From contig JADGFA010000031.1 of assembly GCA_016744065.1 (NCBI GenBank), positions 1-35,750 on the forward strand: a stretch of 35,750 bases of DNA, in the 5' to 3' direction. The position numbers and the translations under genes were made by a program. Of this stretch, positions 25,501 to 33,601 are shown one piece after another. Source of the stretch: Gammaproteobacteria bacterium (GTDB lineage Bacteria; Pseudomonadota; Gammaproteobacteria; SZUA-229). The notes below the pieces were generated by a model. It ran no database searches, was not told where the DNA came from, and saw only the letters and a list, made by a program, of their open reading frames with translations. How positions within the stretch are numbered: the first letter of the stretch is position 1; each line of letters starts with the position of its first letter.

Positions 25501-25925
25501 ACTATTTTGTTGGCAGTTGCATACTTGTGAATATCTTTGTCTGCCAGGCCGACAACCTGCTTATTGTCTAGTTTTAATACCTGCAAAGCAATTGGGCTAA
25601 TTATTTTGTAAACACCCTGCTTGTTTTTTAAAAATACACCTTCATGTCCATCAGATAATAAATTATCATAGAGTTGGGTATTAATGTTATCTTGCCCTAC
25701 CATAAATTCAGTAAAGCAAAGAACAGTACGAATAAAACCATATAAACCAACACAGGCAAGTGAAAATATTACACCACTAAAAAAATAATAAAAAATACTC
25801 TGGTTTTCAATGGGTAAAAGGAAGTTGGTAATTTGACTTCCGAAAAACATCCAGATGAGCCCCAATAATAAAGAGGAGCCAGATATAAATAAATTAATAA
25901 GTTCACGATCCTTTTCGGATATCAT
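22542..25925 (-). CDS. Membrane PAS-GGDEF-EAL protein, probable c-di-GMP phosphodiesterase
   Basis: A 1127-residue signalling protein. Two membrane helices (about 10-36 and 44-70) are followed by five PAS-type segments (about 84-195, 208-322, 333-445, 456-570 and 576-690), a GGDEF domain (705-855) and a C-terminal EAL domain (875-1120). The GGDEF active motif is replaced by SSDDF (777-781), so cyclase activity is probably lost and the domain may bind GTP as a regulator. The EAL site is complete: EALVR (905-909), Asn964, Glu995, DDFG (1025-1028), Lys1046, EGVE (1082-1085) and Gln1102, so phosphodiesterase activity is expected. It would oppose the cyclase at 5637-7490. PAS ligands are unknown. 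Confidence 0.93.
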   Translation of the reverse strand: MISEKDRELINLFISGSSLLLGLIWMFFGSQITNFLLPIENQSIFYYFFSGVIFSLACVGLYGFIRTVLCFTEFMVGQDNINTQLYDNLLSDGHEGVFLKNKQGVYKIISPIALQVLKLDNKQVVGLADKDIHKYATANKIVHEDQRIFDFGESIYWETSITTPQGEQEYLCKKFPCRDRKNKIIGIIGVCKNINPLKKCQRTNRHMEERYRNLFNKLPYPVLVLDSASLLPFTFNSAMNNLLGHTTEEFSRMRMSLHIDADDLNNFRKYIDTLNSSHGGEFETHLTTKNRDTLNVTGYAQEIIIEDKAYLHMMLYDNTETKKSTDVLIGSELKYRSLFEHANDAIIVVSTNSLNIIDANEIAISFLGYMRDDLLLMSIYDLDSSANHSVTQEKIADLEIYNHALYELDIKNRKGENQSVEINAHKLNYGSEDVYQFVIRNISKRKKTEAALKSSESRYRQMFESNMAIKLVIDPDNFRIEDANPAAAEFYGYSIEELKGMDLSQINILSREKLNTLIQQTREQNLGFYSCPHRLSNGEIRFVEVRDGPMEIEGRQLFYSIIHDVTASKEAENQVLVASKMFDYSTDAVMLINDKNKVVSVNYAFTQITGYQQSEIQNESPEIFLASPDITLLNKSVLQSIEDSGQWKGEIWHRLKDGQSRPLSTSINSIRNENTNVSSYVVMLTPRHTQSTNQDNKIHFVELTELPDKSLFIDRLKNAIDRAQRNKNRLGIILIDFKNFSDINSQYGYDLGDQLLKAISKRLKYNTRDSDSISHFSSDDFAVLIEDLGDIQQMGIVAQKLLSTLSEAYQTSEHTIELDVTMGISIYPDDGNQADSLIARAQTALLTAQYFQGSHFELTSASMNHNAKMWLQTEAKLHKALRNNEFFLSYMPQIDTRTNTIDSMEALVRWKHPEQGYLLPSKFLPGAEKSGFIGAIGIHVIDMALKQYRAWLDLDLSIPRLNLNICHAQIDTDLAEMLINKCDKYNIDYSKVGLEFSEKSFVTITDTQRAILQQIQNSHFHICIDDFGSENSSLSCLLHCTVTEIKIDPAFISNTRKSKEAKNLLTGITSLCKSQNIQIIAEGVETEKDRDYLNDFDIYHMQGYLFSQPLSTNHVTKYIKRLSKNTL

Positions 25926-25964
25926 TGAGTGTCTTTCATTTTAATATTACCATCATGTTTTTAA

Positions 25965-28166
25965 TTATATGGCTTGCAGGTTAGCGTAACTTAGAACCAG
26001 CCATTTGCTACCTGCCTGATCAAAGTTAACTTCAACCCGAGCACTTTTTCCCTGCCCTTCGTAGTTAAGCACAAAGCCTTCACCAAATTTCTGGTGCAGT
26101 ACGCGTTGTCCAATTGTCAGGCCTGAGTCATTATCCTGTTGTTTATAACTGTAATGGCTGTCCTGATTATGTAAGCTTACACCGGATGCATAACTGGTTT
26201 TAGGGCGTATTTCTTCAATAAATCTGGCAGGAATTTCACCCAGGAAACTGGATGGCATAGGGTACATTTCTTTGCCATATAAGCGTCGTTGTTCAGCATA
26301 GCTCAATACCAGTTGGTCCCGTGCACGTGTAATGCCAACATAACAAAGTCGGCGTTCTTCCTGCAGGCGGCCTTCTTCTTCAGCACTGCGCTGGTGTGGG
26401 AATAACCCCTCTTCCATACCACACATAAATACCAGTGGGAATTCAAGACCCTTGGCGCTATGTAACGTCATTAATTGCACACAGTCTTCCCATGCTTCAG
26501 CCTGCCCCTCTCCTGCTTCCAGAGCGGCATGAGTTAAAAAGGCGGTGAGAATGTCCAGGGGTGCATCTTCATCCTGTTCAAATTCAAACCCTTTGGCTGC
26601 ACTAACCAGTTCTTCCAGGTTTTCAACTCGGGCCTCCGCTTTTTCACCTTTTTCTTTGCCGTAGTGTTCTATCAGGCCAGAACCATGGACGACGTGTTCA
26701 AACTGTTCATGCAGCTCAATGGTCTCTGTATCAGTCTTTAGCTGGTTTATGAGTTGAATAAAGCCACTCAGTGCATTTTGTGCTCGTGCGGTAAGGCTAT
26801 TGCTGGCAATGAGCTCAGTTGATGCCTGCCACATAGAAACATCTGCCAAACGGGCCGCTTCTCGTATGGTATCAACGGTTTTATTGCCGATGCCCCGAGT
26901 TGGCTGGTTAACTATTCGTTCAAAGGCCGGGTCATCATTGCGGTTATTTAAAAGCCGTAGATAACTCAGGGCATCCCTGATTTCGGCTCGTTCGAAGAAG
27001 CGTAAGCCGCCGTAAACCCGGTAGGGAATACCGTGTGTCATAAGCTGTTCTTCAAAAACACGTGATTGTGCATTGGAGCGGTAAAGTACGGCAATATCTG
27101 CACGTGCATTGCCATTTGATACGTGTTCGACTATTCGGTCAATAATATAGCGCGCCTCATCCTGTTCGTTGAAAGCAGCATAAAGCTGTATCAGGTTACC
27201 GTCTTCTCCATCTGTCCATAGCTGCTTACCCATACGATCATTATTATGAGAAATAAGTTCATTGGCAGCATTAAGGATATTAGCAGTTGAGCGATAGTTC
27301 TGTTCAAGGCGAATAACCTGAGTGTTGGGATTTTCATTGGTAAAGCTGAGAATATTTTCGACTTTGGCTCCGCGCCAGCCATAAATGGCCTGATCATCAT
27401 CACCCACTACAAATAACTGTGCGCCCAGCCCGCTAACAGCGTTATTTTTACCTGCTGAGAGCAGGCGTATCCAGGCATACTGGATTGTGTTGGTGTCCTG
27501 AAACTCATCAACCAGAATGTGTTGAAAGCGTTTACGGTAATGTTTATGCAGTGCTTCATTATCACGCACCAGTTCCAGGCTACGTAGTAATAATTCAGCA
27601 AAATCAATAACCCCTGCACGCTTACATGCTGCCTCATAGGCGCTGTAAATACTCACGAGTTGCTGGCGAATGGGGTCTGAGCCGGCGTCTACATGTTGGG
27701 GTCTTAAGCCTTCATCTTTTCGGCCATTAATAAACCCCTGTATCTGACGAGGTACCCAACGGGCTTCATCAAGTTCCAGTGACTTAAGCACCCGACGTAT
27801 CATGCGGTACTGATCATCAGAGTCGAGAATCTGGAACTGTTGAGGCAGGTCGGCCTCTTTCCAGTGGGCGCGTAATAGGCGATGGGCAATACCATGAAAT
27901 GTACCAACCCACATACCAGCTGGCGATATGCCCTGAAGTTGTTCAACACGAGAACGCATTTCGCTGGCGGCTTTGTTAGTAAACGTTACGGCCATTACAC
28001 TAAAGGGTGAAATATTTTCAACCTGAATAAGCCAGGCCATGCGGTGTACCAGAACGCGGGTTTTACCACTGCCTGCACCTGCAAGAATTAACATGGGGCC
28101 GGGAGGGGCCGTTACTGCTTCGCGTTGAGCGTCATTTAAGTCATCTAGTATATGAGATACATCCAT
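25965..28166 (-). CDS. uvrD: DNA helicase II UvrD
   Basis: Superfamily 1 3'-5' helicase that unwinds DNA in mismatch repair and nucleotide excision repair. It is 733 residues and full length. The Q motif LNDAQREAV, Walker A GAGSGKT (near 30-36), motif Ia AVTFTNKAA, motif II VDEFQDTN, motif III GDDDQAIYGWRGA, motif IV LEQNYRS, motif V LMTLHSAKGLEFP and motif VI VGITRARDQL are all present. The C terminus (about 675-733) has the Tudor-like domain of UvrD, with VLHQKFGEGFVLNYEGQG. It stands as a single gene, divergent from the unknown gene at 28376 across 209 bp. Confidence 0.98.
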   Translation of the reverse strand: MDVSHILDDLNDAQREAVTAPPGPMLILAGAGSGKTRVLVHRMAWLIQVENISPFSVMAVTFTNKAASEMRSRVEQLQGISPAGMWVGTFHGIAHRLLRAHWKEADLPQQFQILDSDDQYRMIRRVLKSLELDEARWVPRQIQGFINGRKDEGLRPQHVDAGSDPIRQQLVSIYSAYEAACKRAGVIDFAELLLRSLELVRDNEALHKHYRKRFQHILVDEFQDTNTIQYAWIRLLSAGKNNAVSGLGAQLFVVGDDDQAIYGWRGAKVENILSFTNENPNTQVIRLEQNYRSTANILNAANELISHNNDRMGKQLWTDGEDGNLIQLYAAFNEQDEARYIIDRIVEHVSNGNARADIAVLYRSNAQSRVFEEQLMTHGIPYRVYGGLRFFERAEIRDALSYLRLLNNRNDDPAFERIVNQPTRGIGNKTVDTIREAARLADVSMWQASTELIASNSLTARAQNALSGFIQLINQLKTDTETIELHEQFEHVVHGSGLIEHYGKEKGEKAEARVENLEELVSAAKGFEFEQDEDAPLDILTAFLTHAALEAGEGQAEAWEDCVQLMTLHSAKGLEFPLVFMCGMEEGLFPHQRSAEEEGRLQEERRLCYVGITRARDQLVLSYAEQRRLYGKEMYPMPSSFLGEIPARFIEEIRPKTSYASGVSLHNQDSHYSYKQQDNDSGLTIGQRVLHQKFGEGFVLNYEGQGKSARVEVNFDQAGSKWLVLSYANLQAI

Positions 28167-28332
28167 GGGTCAGCATTGTAACCTAGAGTGGAGTATTGAT
28201 GAATAAGTGCAGCTAAAGAACAGCAATAAATGTGCGATATATATGCAATTTGAAAATGAGATGAACATGTTATAGTTAGATTTGAGTTATTAGTTGTTTA
28301 GAATAATATAAAAACAACGGGTTTGTTAATAA

Positions 28333-28352
28333 TAATAGAATAAATTCTATTA
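28333..28352. promoter_or_regulatory. Perfect inverted repeat upstream of the unknown/mod operon
   Basis: TAATAGAAT, AA, ATTCTATTA: a perfect 20-bp inverted repeat located 23 bases before the likely start at 28376. Its position suits an operator. It has no U run, so it is not a terminator. It does not resemble the long ModE site as I know it. Confidence 0.4.
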
Positions 28353-28375
28353 AATGGTGGGTGTTTAATATAGCA

Positions 28376-29674
28376 ATGATGAGAATAATTAAGTGGGTAT
28401 TTGTGCTCTTTTTTCTATTTGGTGTAATGCTTGGGATAATCGCAGTAAATGGTTTTGAAAGCAGCGCCACTGTAAGCCCTTCTGCTGAGTTGACTCGTGG
28501 TGAATTAAAACGGGTTAAGCGCTTTATTCAGATAAATAACCCAATGAAGCTCAGGTCGGGCCAAACAGCCAGTAATCAGATAAGTCAGCAGGATCTTAAT
28601 CTGTTACTAAGCTACATTTCACAAAAAGCGTCTGGAACATTAGTGAGAAGTGCCAGTTCTCATACAGTATTGAATGAAAATCATGCGGATGTTCAGTTAA
28701 GTTTACGTCTTCCTGAAAACCCGCTGGGTCAATATATAAATATTTCTACGCAATTGGAAACAGTCAAATATACACAGAATAATAAAGGTGATGAGTATCT
28801 TAAGCTTAAATCAATCCGTGTTGGTAGCCTTAAGTTTCCAGCTTTTATAACTGAGCCAGTGGCTGGATATGCACATGTTTTATTACAGAATAACATTCCA
28901 GAATATAAACTGGTGAGCCAGTCCATACAGAATATACATATTGAGAAGAAAAAATTAACTGTAAGTTATGTCTGGGATGGGCAAACTGTCGATAACCTGA
29001 AAACAAAATTAAGTTCGCGGGTTATCCCTGATGAATTAAGACGCGCATTAATTGCACAGTCAAATAATTTATCTAAAATTAGTTACAGACTGAGTTCCAG
29101 GCCCACATTGAATGAGTTAATAGGCCCTATGTTTAAACTGGCGGAAAGTCGAAGTATGTTAAATGATCCGGTTATTGAAAATAAAGCGGTATTTATAACG
29201 TTGGGCGCTTACTCATTAAATAAAAACATATCAAAATTATTTGATAAAAAAGACCAGACTAAAATTAAAACAAAAAAAATATATTTAAAAAATCGTTTTG
29301 ATTTAAGCAGGCATTTTCTGGTGTCAGCGGCTATTACCAGCTTGGCAGATTCTTTCCTGGCTGAATCAATAGGGCTGGAAAAAGAAATGAAAGATTCAGA
29401 AGGAGGAAGTGGCTTCAGCTTTTCCGATTTAGCAGCGGATCATGCGGGTATAAGACTGGCAGAATATTCAATAAGTAATGAGCAGCATGCGAGAAAAGTT
29501 CAAACAAAACTGGCATCTATAAAGTATGAAGGTGATTACATGCCTGCAATAGATAATTTGCCAGACGGTTTAAGTCGTCAGGAGTTTAATAGAAAATATG
29601 CTAATACAGCAGAATATGAATCAAAAGAGCAATTGATAAAGCGCAGAATTGATCAATTGGTTATATATAAATAG
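28376..29674 (+). CDS. Membrane-anchored periplasmic protein of unknown function
   Basis: About 432 residues. One N-terminal hydrophobic helix (MMRIIKWVFVLFFLFGVMLGIIAV) anchors a large soluble, presumably periplasmic part of mixed alpha/beta composition. A GTG at 28361 could also start it, but the ATG at 28376 begins directly with the anchor. A conserved-looking segment near residue 350, FSDLAADHAGIRLAEY, may be a functional core. The protein is rich in Lys, Ser and Asn and has no cysteine after the anchor. I recognise no family. It is followed after 40 bp by a small lipoprotein gene and then modABC, all on the same strand, so it may be transcribed with molybdate uptake genes. Confidence 0.72.
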   Translation: MMRIIKWVFVLFFLFGVMLGIIAVNGFESSATVSPSAELTRGELKRVKRFIQINNPMKLRSGQTASNQISQQDLNLLLSYISQKASGTLVRSASSHTVLNENHADVQLSLRLPENPLGQYINISTQLETVKYTQNNKGDEYLKLKSIRVGSLKFPAFITEPVAGYAHVLLQNNIPEYKLVSQSIQNIHIEKKKLTVSYVWDGQTVDNLKTKLSSRVIPDELRRALIAQSNNLSKISYRLSSRPTLNELIGPMFKLAESRSMLNDPVIENKAVFITLGAYSLNKNISKLFDKKDQTKIKTKKIYLKNRFDLSRHFLVSAAITSLADSFLAESIGLEKEMKDSEGGSGFSFSDLAADHAGIRLAEYSISNEQHARKVQTKLASIKYEGDYMPAIDNLPDGLSRQEFNRKYANTAEYESKEQLIKRRIDQLVIYK

Positions 29675-29714
29675 TGGTCTAATAGTAAATATAAATAATA
29701 TATAAAGGGTAAAA

Positions 29715-29996
29715 ATGAAAAAAATAATTATTTTGAGTGTGATGTTGTTGCTCATGTCTGGTTGTAGTGAGGAGCAGCAAAATAAATTTTCCCGTTTGGG
29801 CGTGACCTGGCTGGAGGGTGATTATAAAGTTACTTTTTCAGAAGGCTCACACCAGAAATCATGGATTGTGAAAAATGGTAAGGTAACGGCGGAGCCTGCA
29901 AAGGGATATTATTATTTCTGGACAAATGAAGATGGTAATAAACGTTATGTGCAGACACCCATATCTCGTACTTATATAGAGCAAATAGGAAATTAG
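29715..29996 (+). CDS. Small lipoprotein of unknown function
   Basis: A 93-residue lipoprotein with a textbook lipobox LMSGC (Cys17) and Ser-Glu-Glu after it. The mature part is a compact beta-type domain, including DYKVTFSEGSHQKSWIVKNG, AKGYYYFW and RYVQTPISRTYIE, that resembles conserved hypothetical lipoproteins; I do not know its function. AAAGGGT lies seven bases before the ATG. Its stop is one base ahead of the modA start, so translation is probably coupled. Confidence 0.75.
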   Translation: MKKIIILSVMLLLMSGCSEEQQNKFSRLGVTWLEGDYKVTFSEGSHQKSWIVKNGKVTAEPAKGYYYFWTNEDGNKRYVQTPISRTYIEQIGN

Positions 29997-29997
29997 A

Positions 29998-30741
29998 GTG
30001 TTCAGGCTTTTTCTGGTATTTCTAGCTGTTACGATATTTTTTATAAATGCCGCTAAAGCGACAGAAATACGTATAGCAACAGCCGCTAATTTTTATCCAA
30101 CCTTAAAAAAAATAAAACAAAGCTATGAGGAAATCACTAAAAATAAAGTCACAATTATTAGAGGCTCTACGGGTAAATTATATGCTCAGATAATACGAGG
30201 AGCGCCCTATGATATATTTTTTTCAGCAGATAGTGCAAGAGTAGATAAACTGGTTAAACAGGGCAAAGCACTTGAGTTTGTAGAAAATAAAAAATCATAT
30301 ATCTATGCGACCGGGGCATTGGCGCTCTGGCAGCCAGGTGCTGATAGCTCTCAACAATTAAGAGCGTTATTAATGAATGGCGAATTTAATAAGCTGGCTA
30401 TTGCCAATCCTAAAACAGCACCCTATGGAAAAGCGAGCATTGAGGCATTAAAAACCATGGAATTATATGATGAAATAAAAGATAAGCTTGTTTATGGGGA
30501 AAATATTTCTCAGACATTACAGTTTGTACAAAGTGGTGCGGCAGAATTAGGCTTTGTTGCAAGGCCATATGTAAATAATGAAATACACTGGGAAATAGAT
30601 AGTTATTTGCACAGGCCGATAAGGCAAAAAGTTGTTTTATTAAAACAGGCAAAACAGATTGAAGTGGCAAAAGAATTTTTACAGTACTTGCAAAGTCCGG
30701 CTATTAGAAAAATAATTATATCTGATGGGTATATTCATTGA
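29998..30741 (+). CDS. modA: Molybdate ABC transporter, substrate-binding protein ModA
   Basis: Periplasmic receptor for molybdate or tungstate, 247 residues, normal length. It starts with GTG at 29998, one base after the previous stop, with AGGA nine bases upstream. The signal peptide is about 1-22 (ending INAAKA). Ligand-site segments are IRIATAANFYP near the start, GSTGKLYAQI, FFSADSARVDKL and NPKTAPYGKAS, all characteristic of ModA. The YG-x-A segment and the PYV region near the end complete the pocket. It is the first gene of modABC; the stop overlaps the modB TTG start. Confidence 0.95.
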   Translation: MFRLFLVFLAVTIFFINAAKATEIRIATAANFYPTLKKIKQSYEEITKNKVTIIRGSTGKLYAQIIRGAPYDIFFSADSARVDKLVKQGKALEFVENKKSYIYATGALALWQPGADSSQQLRALLMNGEFNKLAIANPKTAPYGKASIEALKTMELYDEIKDKLVYGENISQTLQFVQSGAAELGFVARPYVNNEIHWEIDSYLHRPIRQKVVLLKQAKQIEVAKEFLQYLQSPAIRKIIISDGYIH

Positions 30742-31406
30742 TTGAGTTAGCACCCATTTTAGTTACATTGAAACTGGCGAGTTTCACTACATTCATATTA
30801 TTAATTATTGGCACACCTCTGGCCTGGTGGTTATCAAACACGGGTAGTAAATTAAAGGTAGCTATAGAGTCTGTAGTAGCGTTGCCATTGGTATTGCCAC
30901 CTACGGTTCTGGGTTTTTATTTATTATTGGCCTTAAGCCCAGATGGGTTTATTGGAACTGTCTGGTCTTATATAAGTGATACCCCATTAAGCTTTAGCTT
31001 TACAGGGCTTGTTATTGGCTCTGTTATATATTCAATGCCCTTTGTGGTTCAGCCACTGCAGGCGAGTTTTGAAATGGTTGGGAAGCCACTGCAAAAAGCG
31101 GCATATACTCTGGGGGCGACACCATATGATACATTTAAAAATATTGTTTTGCCCCTGTCTGCTCGAGGTTTTTTAGTTGCTATCACTTTAGGTTTTGCAC
31201 ATACCGTGGGTGAGTTTGGTGTGGTATTAATGGTGGGTGGTAATATACCGGAAGTGACCCAGGTATTGTCTATTGTTATATATGATCATGTAGAGGTGCT
31301 TGAATACGCTCAGGCACATTATTATTCTATCGGCTTGCTGGTATTTTCATTTGTTGTTTTGTATATAACGTACTCATTAAACAGAAAATTAATGGTACGC
31401 ATTTAG
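30738..31406 (+). CDS. modB: Molybdate ABC transporter, permease ModB
   Basis: Inner-membrane channel for molybdate, 222 residues with five or six helices. The start is TTG at 30738 and overlaps the modA stop as TTGA, so it is translationally coupled. Its N terminus aligns with the usual ModB start. Diagnostic segments include LPLVLPPTVLGFYLL, the LGATPYDTFKNIVLPLSARG segment matching the ABC-permease coupling motif (EAA-x-x-x-G type), and HTVGEFGVVLMVGGNIPE. The stop TAG shares one base with the modC GTG. Confidence 0.95.
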   Translation: MIELAPILVTLKLASFTTFILLIIGTPLAWWLSNTGSKLKVAIESVVALPLVLPPTVLGFYLLLALSPDGFIGTVWSYISDTPLSFSFTGLVIGSVIYSMPFVVQPLQASFEMVGKPLQKAAYTLGATPYDTFKNIVLPLSARGFLVAITLGFAHTVGEFGVVLMVGGNIPEVTQVLSIVIYDHVEVLEYAQAHYYSIGLLVFSFVVLYITYSLNRKLMVRI

Positions 31407-32473
31407 TGATACAGATTAAATATAAAAAACAACTTAATAATTTTATTTTGAATGTGGATTTTTCAGTGCCAGAAAAAGGCATAAGTGTATTATTTGGTCC
31501 GTCGGGCTCAGGTAAGAGCAGTGTACTAAACTTAATTTCTGGCCTAGATGAAAATGAAGGTGATTTAATAGAATCAAAATTGATTTTAAATAATAGAGTT
31601 ATTGATGATTCAGATAACAGTATATGCATAAAGCCCTGGTTACGTAATATGGCTTATGTGTTTCAGGATCATCGTTTATTTCCACATATAAATACGAAAG
31701 AAAATATTCTATTTGGCTATAAACGCAGTAATAGTGATTTAAGCCCTGAGGATTTAATAGAGAAATTCAAGATCAAAGATTTATTAGATCATTTTCCATC
31801 ACAGTTATCTGGGGGGCAGAAGCAACGGGTTGCAATTGTTCGTGCATTATTATCGCAACCGGAGTTGCTTATGCTTGATGAGCCGCTGTCGGCATTAGAT
31901 TATCAGTCCAGGCAGGAGTTATTGCCCTATATTGAGTGTATTCATAAAGAGCTTAATATACCTGTGATATATGTGAGCCATGACATCAAAGAGGTTTTGC
32001 GGTTAGCTGATTATATTGTGGTCATGGATAAGGGAGTGGTAATTGATCAGGGTGATATTTCTGATTTGTGTATTACTCAACCATTATTAACGCAGGAGGA
32101 AGGAGCCAGTTTTATTTTACAGGGTATTATTTCAAAAATAATAAAAGAAGATAAGCTTGTTGAAGTAGACTGCGGAGAAAAAATATTAATTACCGCTGAA
32201 AATATGCAGCTTAAGCAAAAAATTCGTATATTAATTCATGCCCGTGAAGTCAGTTTATGTTTAAGTAAGCCCGAAGACAGCAGTATTTTAAATTGTATAC
32301 CTGTGCTTATAGATGAATTACAAGCGGATAGGAATGGAACATTGAGAGTGATGGCGAAAATGGGTGGTCAGATAGTTGTGCTGTTGATAAGTCATAGATC
32401 AGCAGATCAATTAAAAGTTAAAAAAGGTAAAAGAATGTATGCTCAGTTTAAAGCGACAGCAATAATAAAATAA
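31406..32473 (+). CDS. modC: Molybdate ABC transporter, ATP-binding protein ModC
   Basis: ATPase that powers molybdate import, 355 residues, full length. It starts with GTG at 31406, sharing one base with the modB stop. Domain order: ATPase with Walker A GPSGSGKSS (31-39), Q loop FQDHRLFP, signature LSGGQKQRVAI, Walker B LLMLDEPLSALD and switch His in YVSHDIKEV. The C-terminal third (about 240-355) is a MOP/TOBE-like molybdate-binding domain typical of ModC, with HAREVSLCLSKPED. All three mod genes use GTG or TTG starts. I see no convincing terminator before the opposing SemiSWEET gene. Confidence 0.96.
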   Translation: MIQIKYKKQLNNFILNVDFSVPEKGISVLFGPSGSGKSSVLNLISGLDENEGDLIESKLILNNRVIDDSDNSICIKPWLRNMAYVFQDHRLFPHINTKENILFGYKRSNSDLSPEDLIEKFKIKDLLDHFPSQLSGGQKQRVAIVRALLSQPELLMLDEPLSALDYQSRQELLPYIECIHKELNIPVIYVSHDIKEVLRLADYIVVMDKGVVIDQGDISDLCITQPLLTQEEGASFILQGIISKIIKEDKLVEVDCGEKILITAENMQLKQKIRILIHAREVSLCLSKPEDSSILNCIPVLIDELQADRNGTLRVMAKMGGQIVVLLISHRSADQLKVKKGKRMYAQFKATAIIK

Positions 32474-32543
32474 ACTGCTGCTATATATCGATTCTTAAAA
32501 CTAAAGTTATTAATAAAAATAATTCAGCTGAGAGTACTGTATA

Positions 32544-32807
32544 TTAATTGTATCTTTCATTGTTAAATTTAAAAACAATTAAAAAAACGCTCATTATGAT
32601 AATAAGCGAAGCGCAGACAATTAAAGGTGTATTCTCTGTGATACTGGCATGAACCAGCCAGGCCGCATTGCCCAAAACAGCTATTATCATCATCAGCATA
32701 GATATATCACTGGTCAGGCGGGTTTTAAGTGCTTTGATTATTTGTGGGATGAATATCAGCGTTGTAAGCACTGAGGCTATCCAGCCGAAAAGTTCTTCTG
32801 TAGGCAT
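32544..32807 (-). CDS. SemiSWEET transporter (PQ-loop, MtN3-like)
   Basis: An 87-residue protein with three predicted membrane helices and the PQ motif FIPQII (Pro21, Gln22), as in bacterial SemiSWEET sugar transporters, which work as dimers. Asn at the start of the second helix core (AVLGNAAWLVHA) is also usual. The sugar transported is unknown; sucrose and glucose are known for other members. It is convergent with modC and upstream of the pilin cluster's end, with no sign of co-regulation. Confidence 0.88.
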   Translation of the reverse strand: MPTEELFGWIASVLTTLIFIPQIIKALKTRLTSDISMLMMIIAVLGNAAWLVHASITENTPLIVCASLIIIMSVFLIVFKFNNERYN

Positions 32808-32899
32808 AAGTTACCATTTAAAATAATTTAATAAGAGAGAGCATGTTAAGTTGTTTTTAAGCTGAAATCTATATTATGTTCTTTTTAAGGTTGGCCTTA

Positions 32900-33592
32900 C
32901 TAGGGTAAAATTTGAGCGTTAATTAGTTCACTTACAACTTCACTTGCAGAAACCCAAATTACAATATCATTAAACGGCATAGTACTTCCAGTTCCACCAT
33001 AGCTGGTTTTGTAAAAAGTATTATCGTCATTAATATTCTCATTTTGGGCAAGAGAGTTAATGCCTGTGTTTCTTCCGGTTGAAAGTATAATAGCAGCAAG
33101 ATTGTTGGCTGCTTGATCACTGAGGCCTGTTATTAAGTTATAATCGAGGACATTAATATTGCCGCTATTAGCCGAACATAACTCTATAGAAACATTAGGT
33201 CTTGGGGTGCCTCCGCAGCCTGTACCGTCTATATTATCAGCAAATACATTAGCTACACGATATAAGTATTTTTGTCCCCATGGGTCTTGTTTATGAGGTG
33301 AATTAATAGTGACATATGGTACCTTACCCTCTACATTTGGGATGTCTGTGCAATTACCCGCAATAAAGTCTTCAAGCCCATCATCATTTGTGTCTGGACA
33401 GGGCATGCGTGAATTACTAACAGTAAAATTAATAATAGCCTGTTTTATTTCAGATACTTGTTCTTTAGCTTTATTAATGGACTGTTCTTCAAGCTTCGTA
33501 CTTAACGGTGTTAAAAAACTGCCGAGTATAAATGCAATTATTAATAAAACTAAAGATACTTCTATTAGTGTAAATCCTTTAATTTTTTTCAT
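32900..33592 (-). CDS. Prepilin-type pilin with an N-terminal methylation motif
   Basis: A 230-residue exported pilin. The class III signal is KKIKG-FTLIEVSLVLLI, with cleavage after Gly6 and Glu at +5 of the mature protein, so it is processed by a prepilin peptidase. The N-terminal helix (7-55) leads to a globular domain that starts with MPCPDTNDDGLEDF (63-76), an Asp-rich loop with an EF-hand-like spacing. Four cysteines may pair. The C terminus has the segment NDIVIWVS-x-SEV. The length exceeds classical type IV major pilins (about 150), suggesting a minor or tip-type pilin. It begins nine bases after the stop of the preceding GspK/PilX-like gene, so it belongs to one operon. Confidence 0.88.
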   Translation of the reverse strand: MKKIKGFTLIEVSLVLLIIAFILGSFLTPLSTKLEEQSINKAKEQVSEIKQAIINFTVSNSRMPCPDTNDDGLEDFIAGNCTDIPNVEGKVPYVTINSPHKQDPWGQKYLYRVANVFADNIDGTGCGGTPRPNVSIELCSANSGNINVLDYNLITGLSDQAANNLAAIILSTGRNTGINSLAQNENINDDNTFYKTSYGGTGSTMPFNDIVIWVSASEVVSELINAQILP

Positions 33593-33601
33593 ATTAGCAG
33601 C

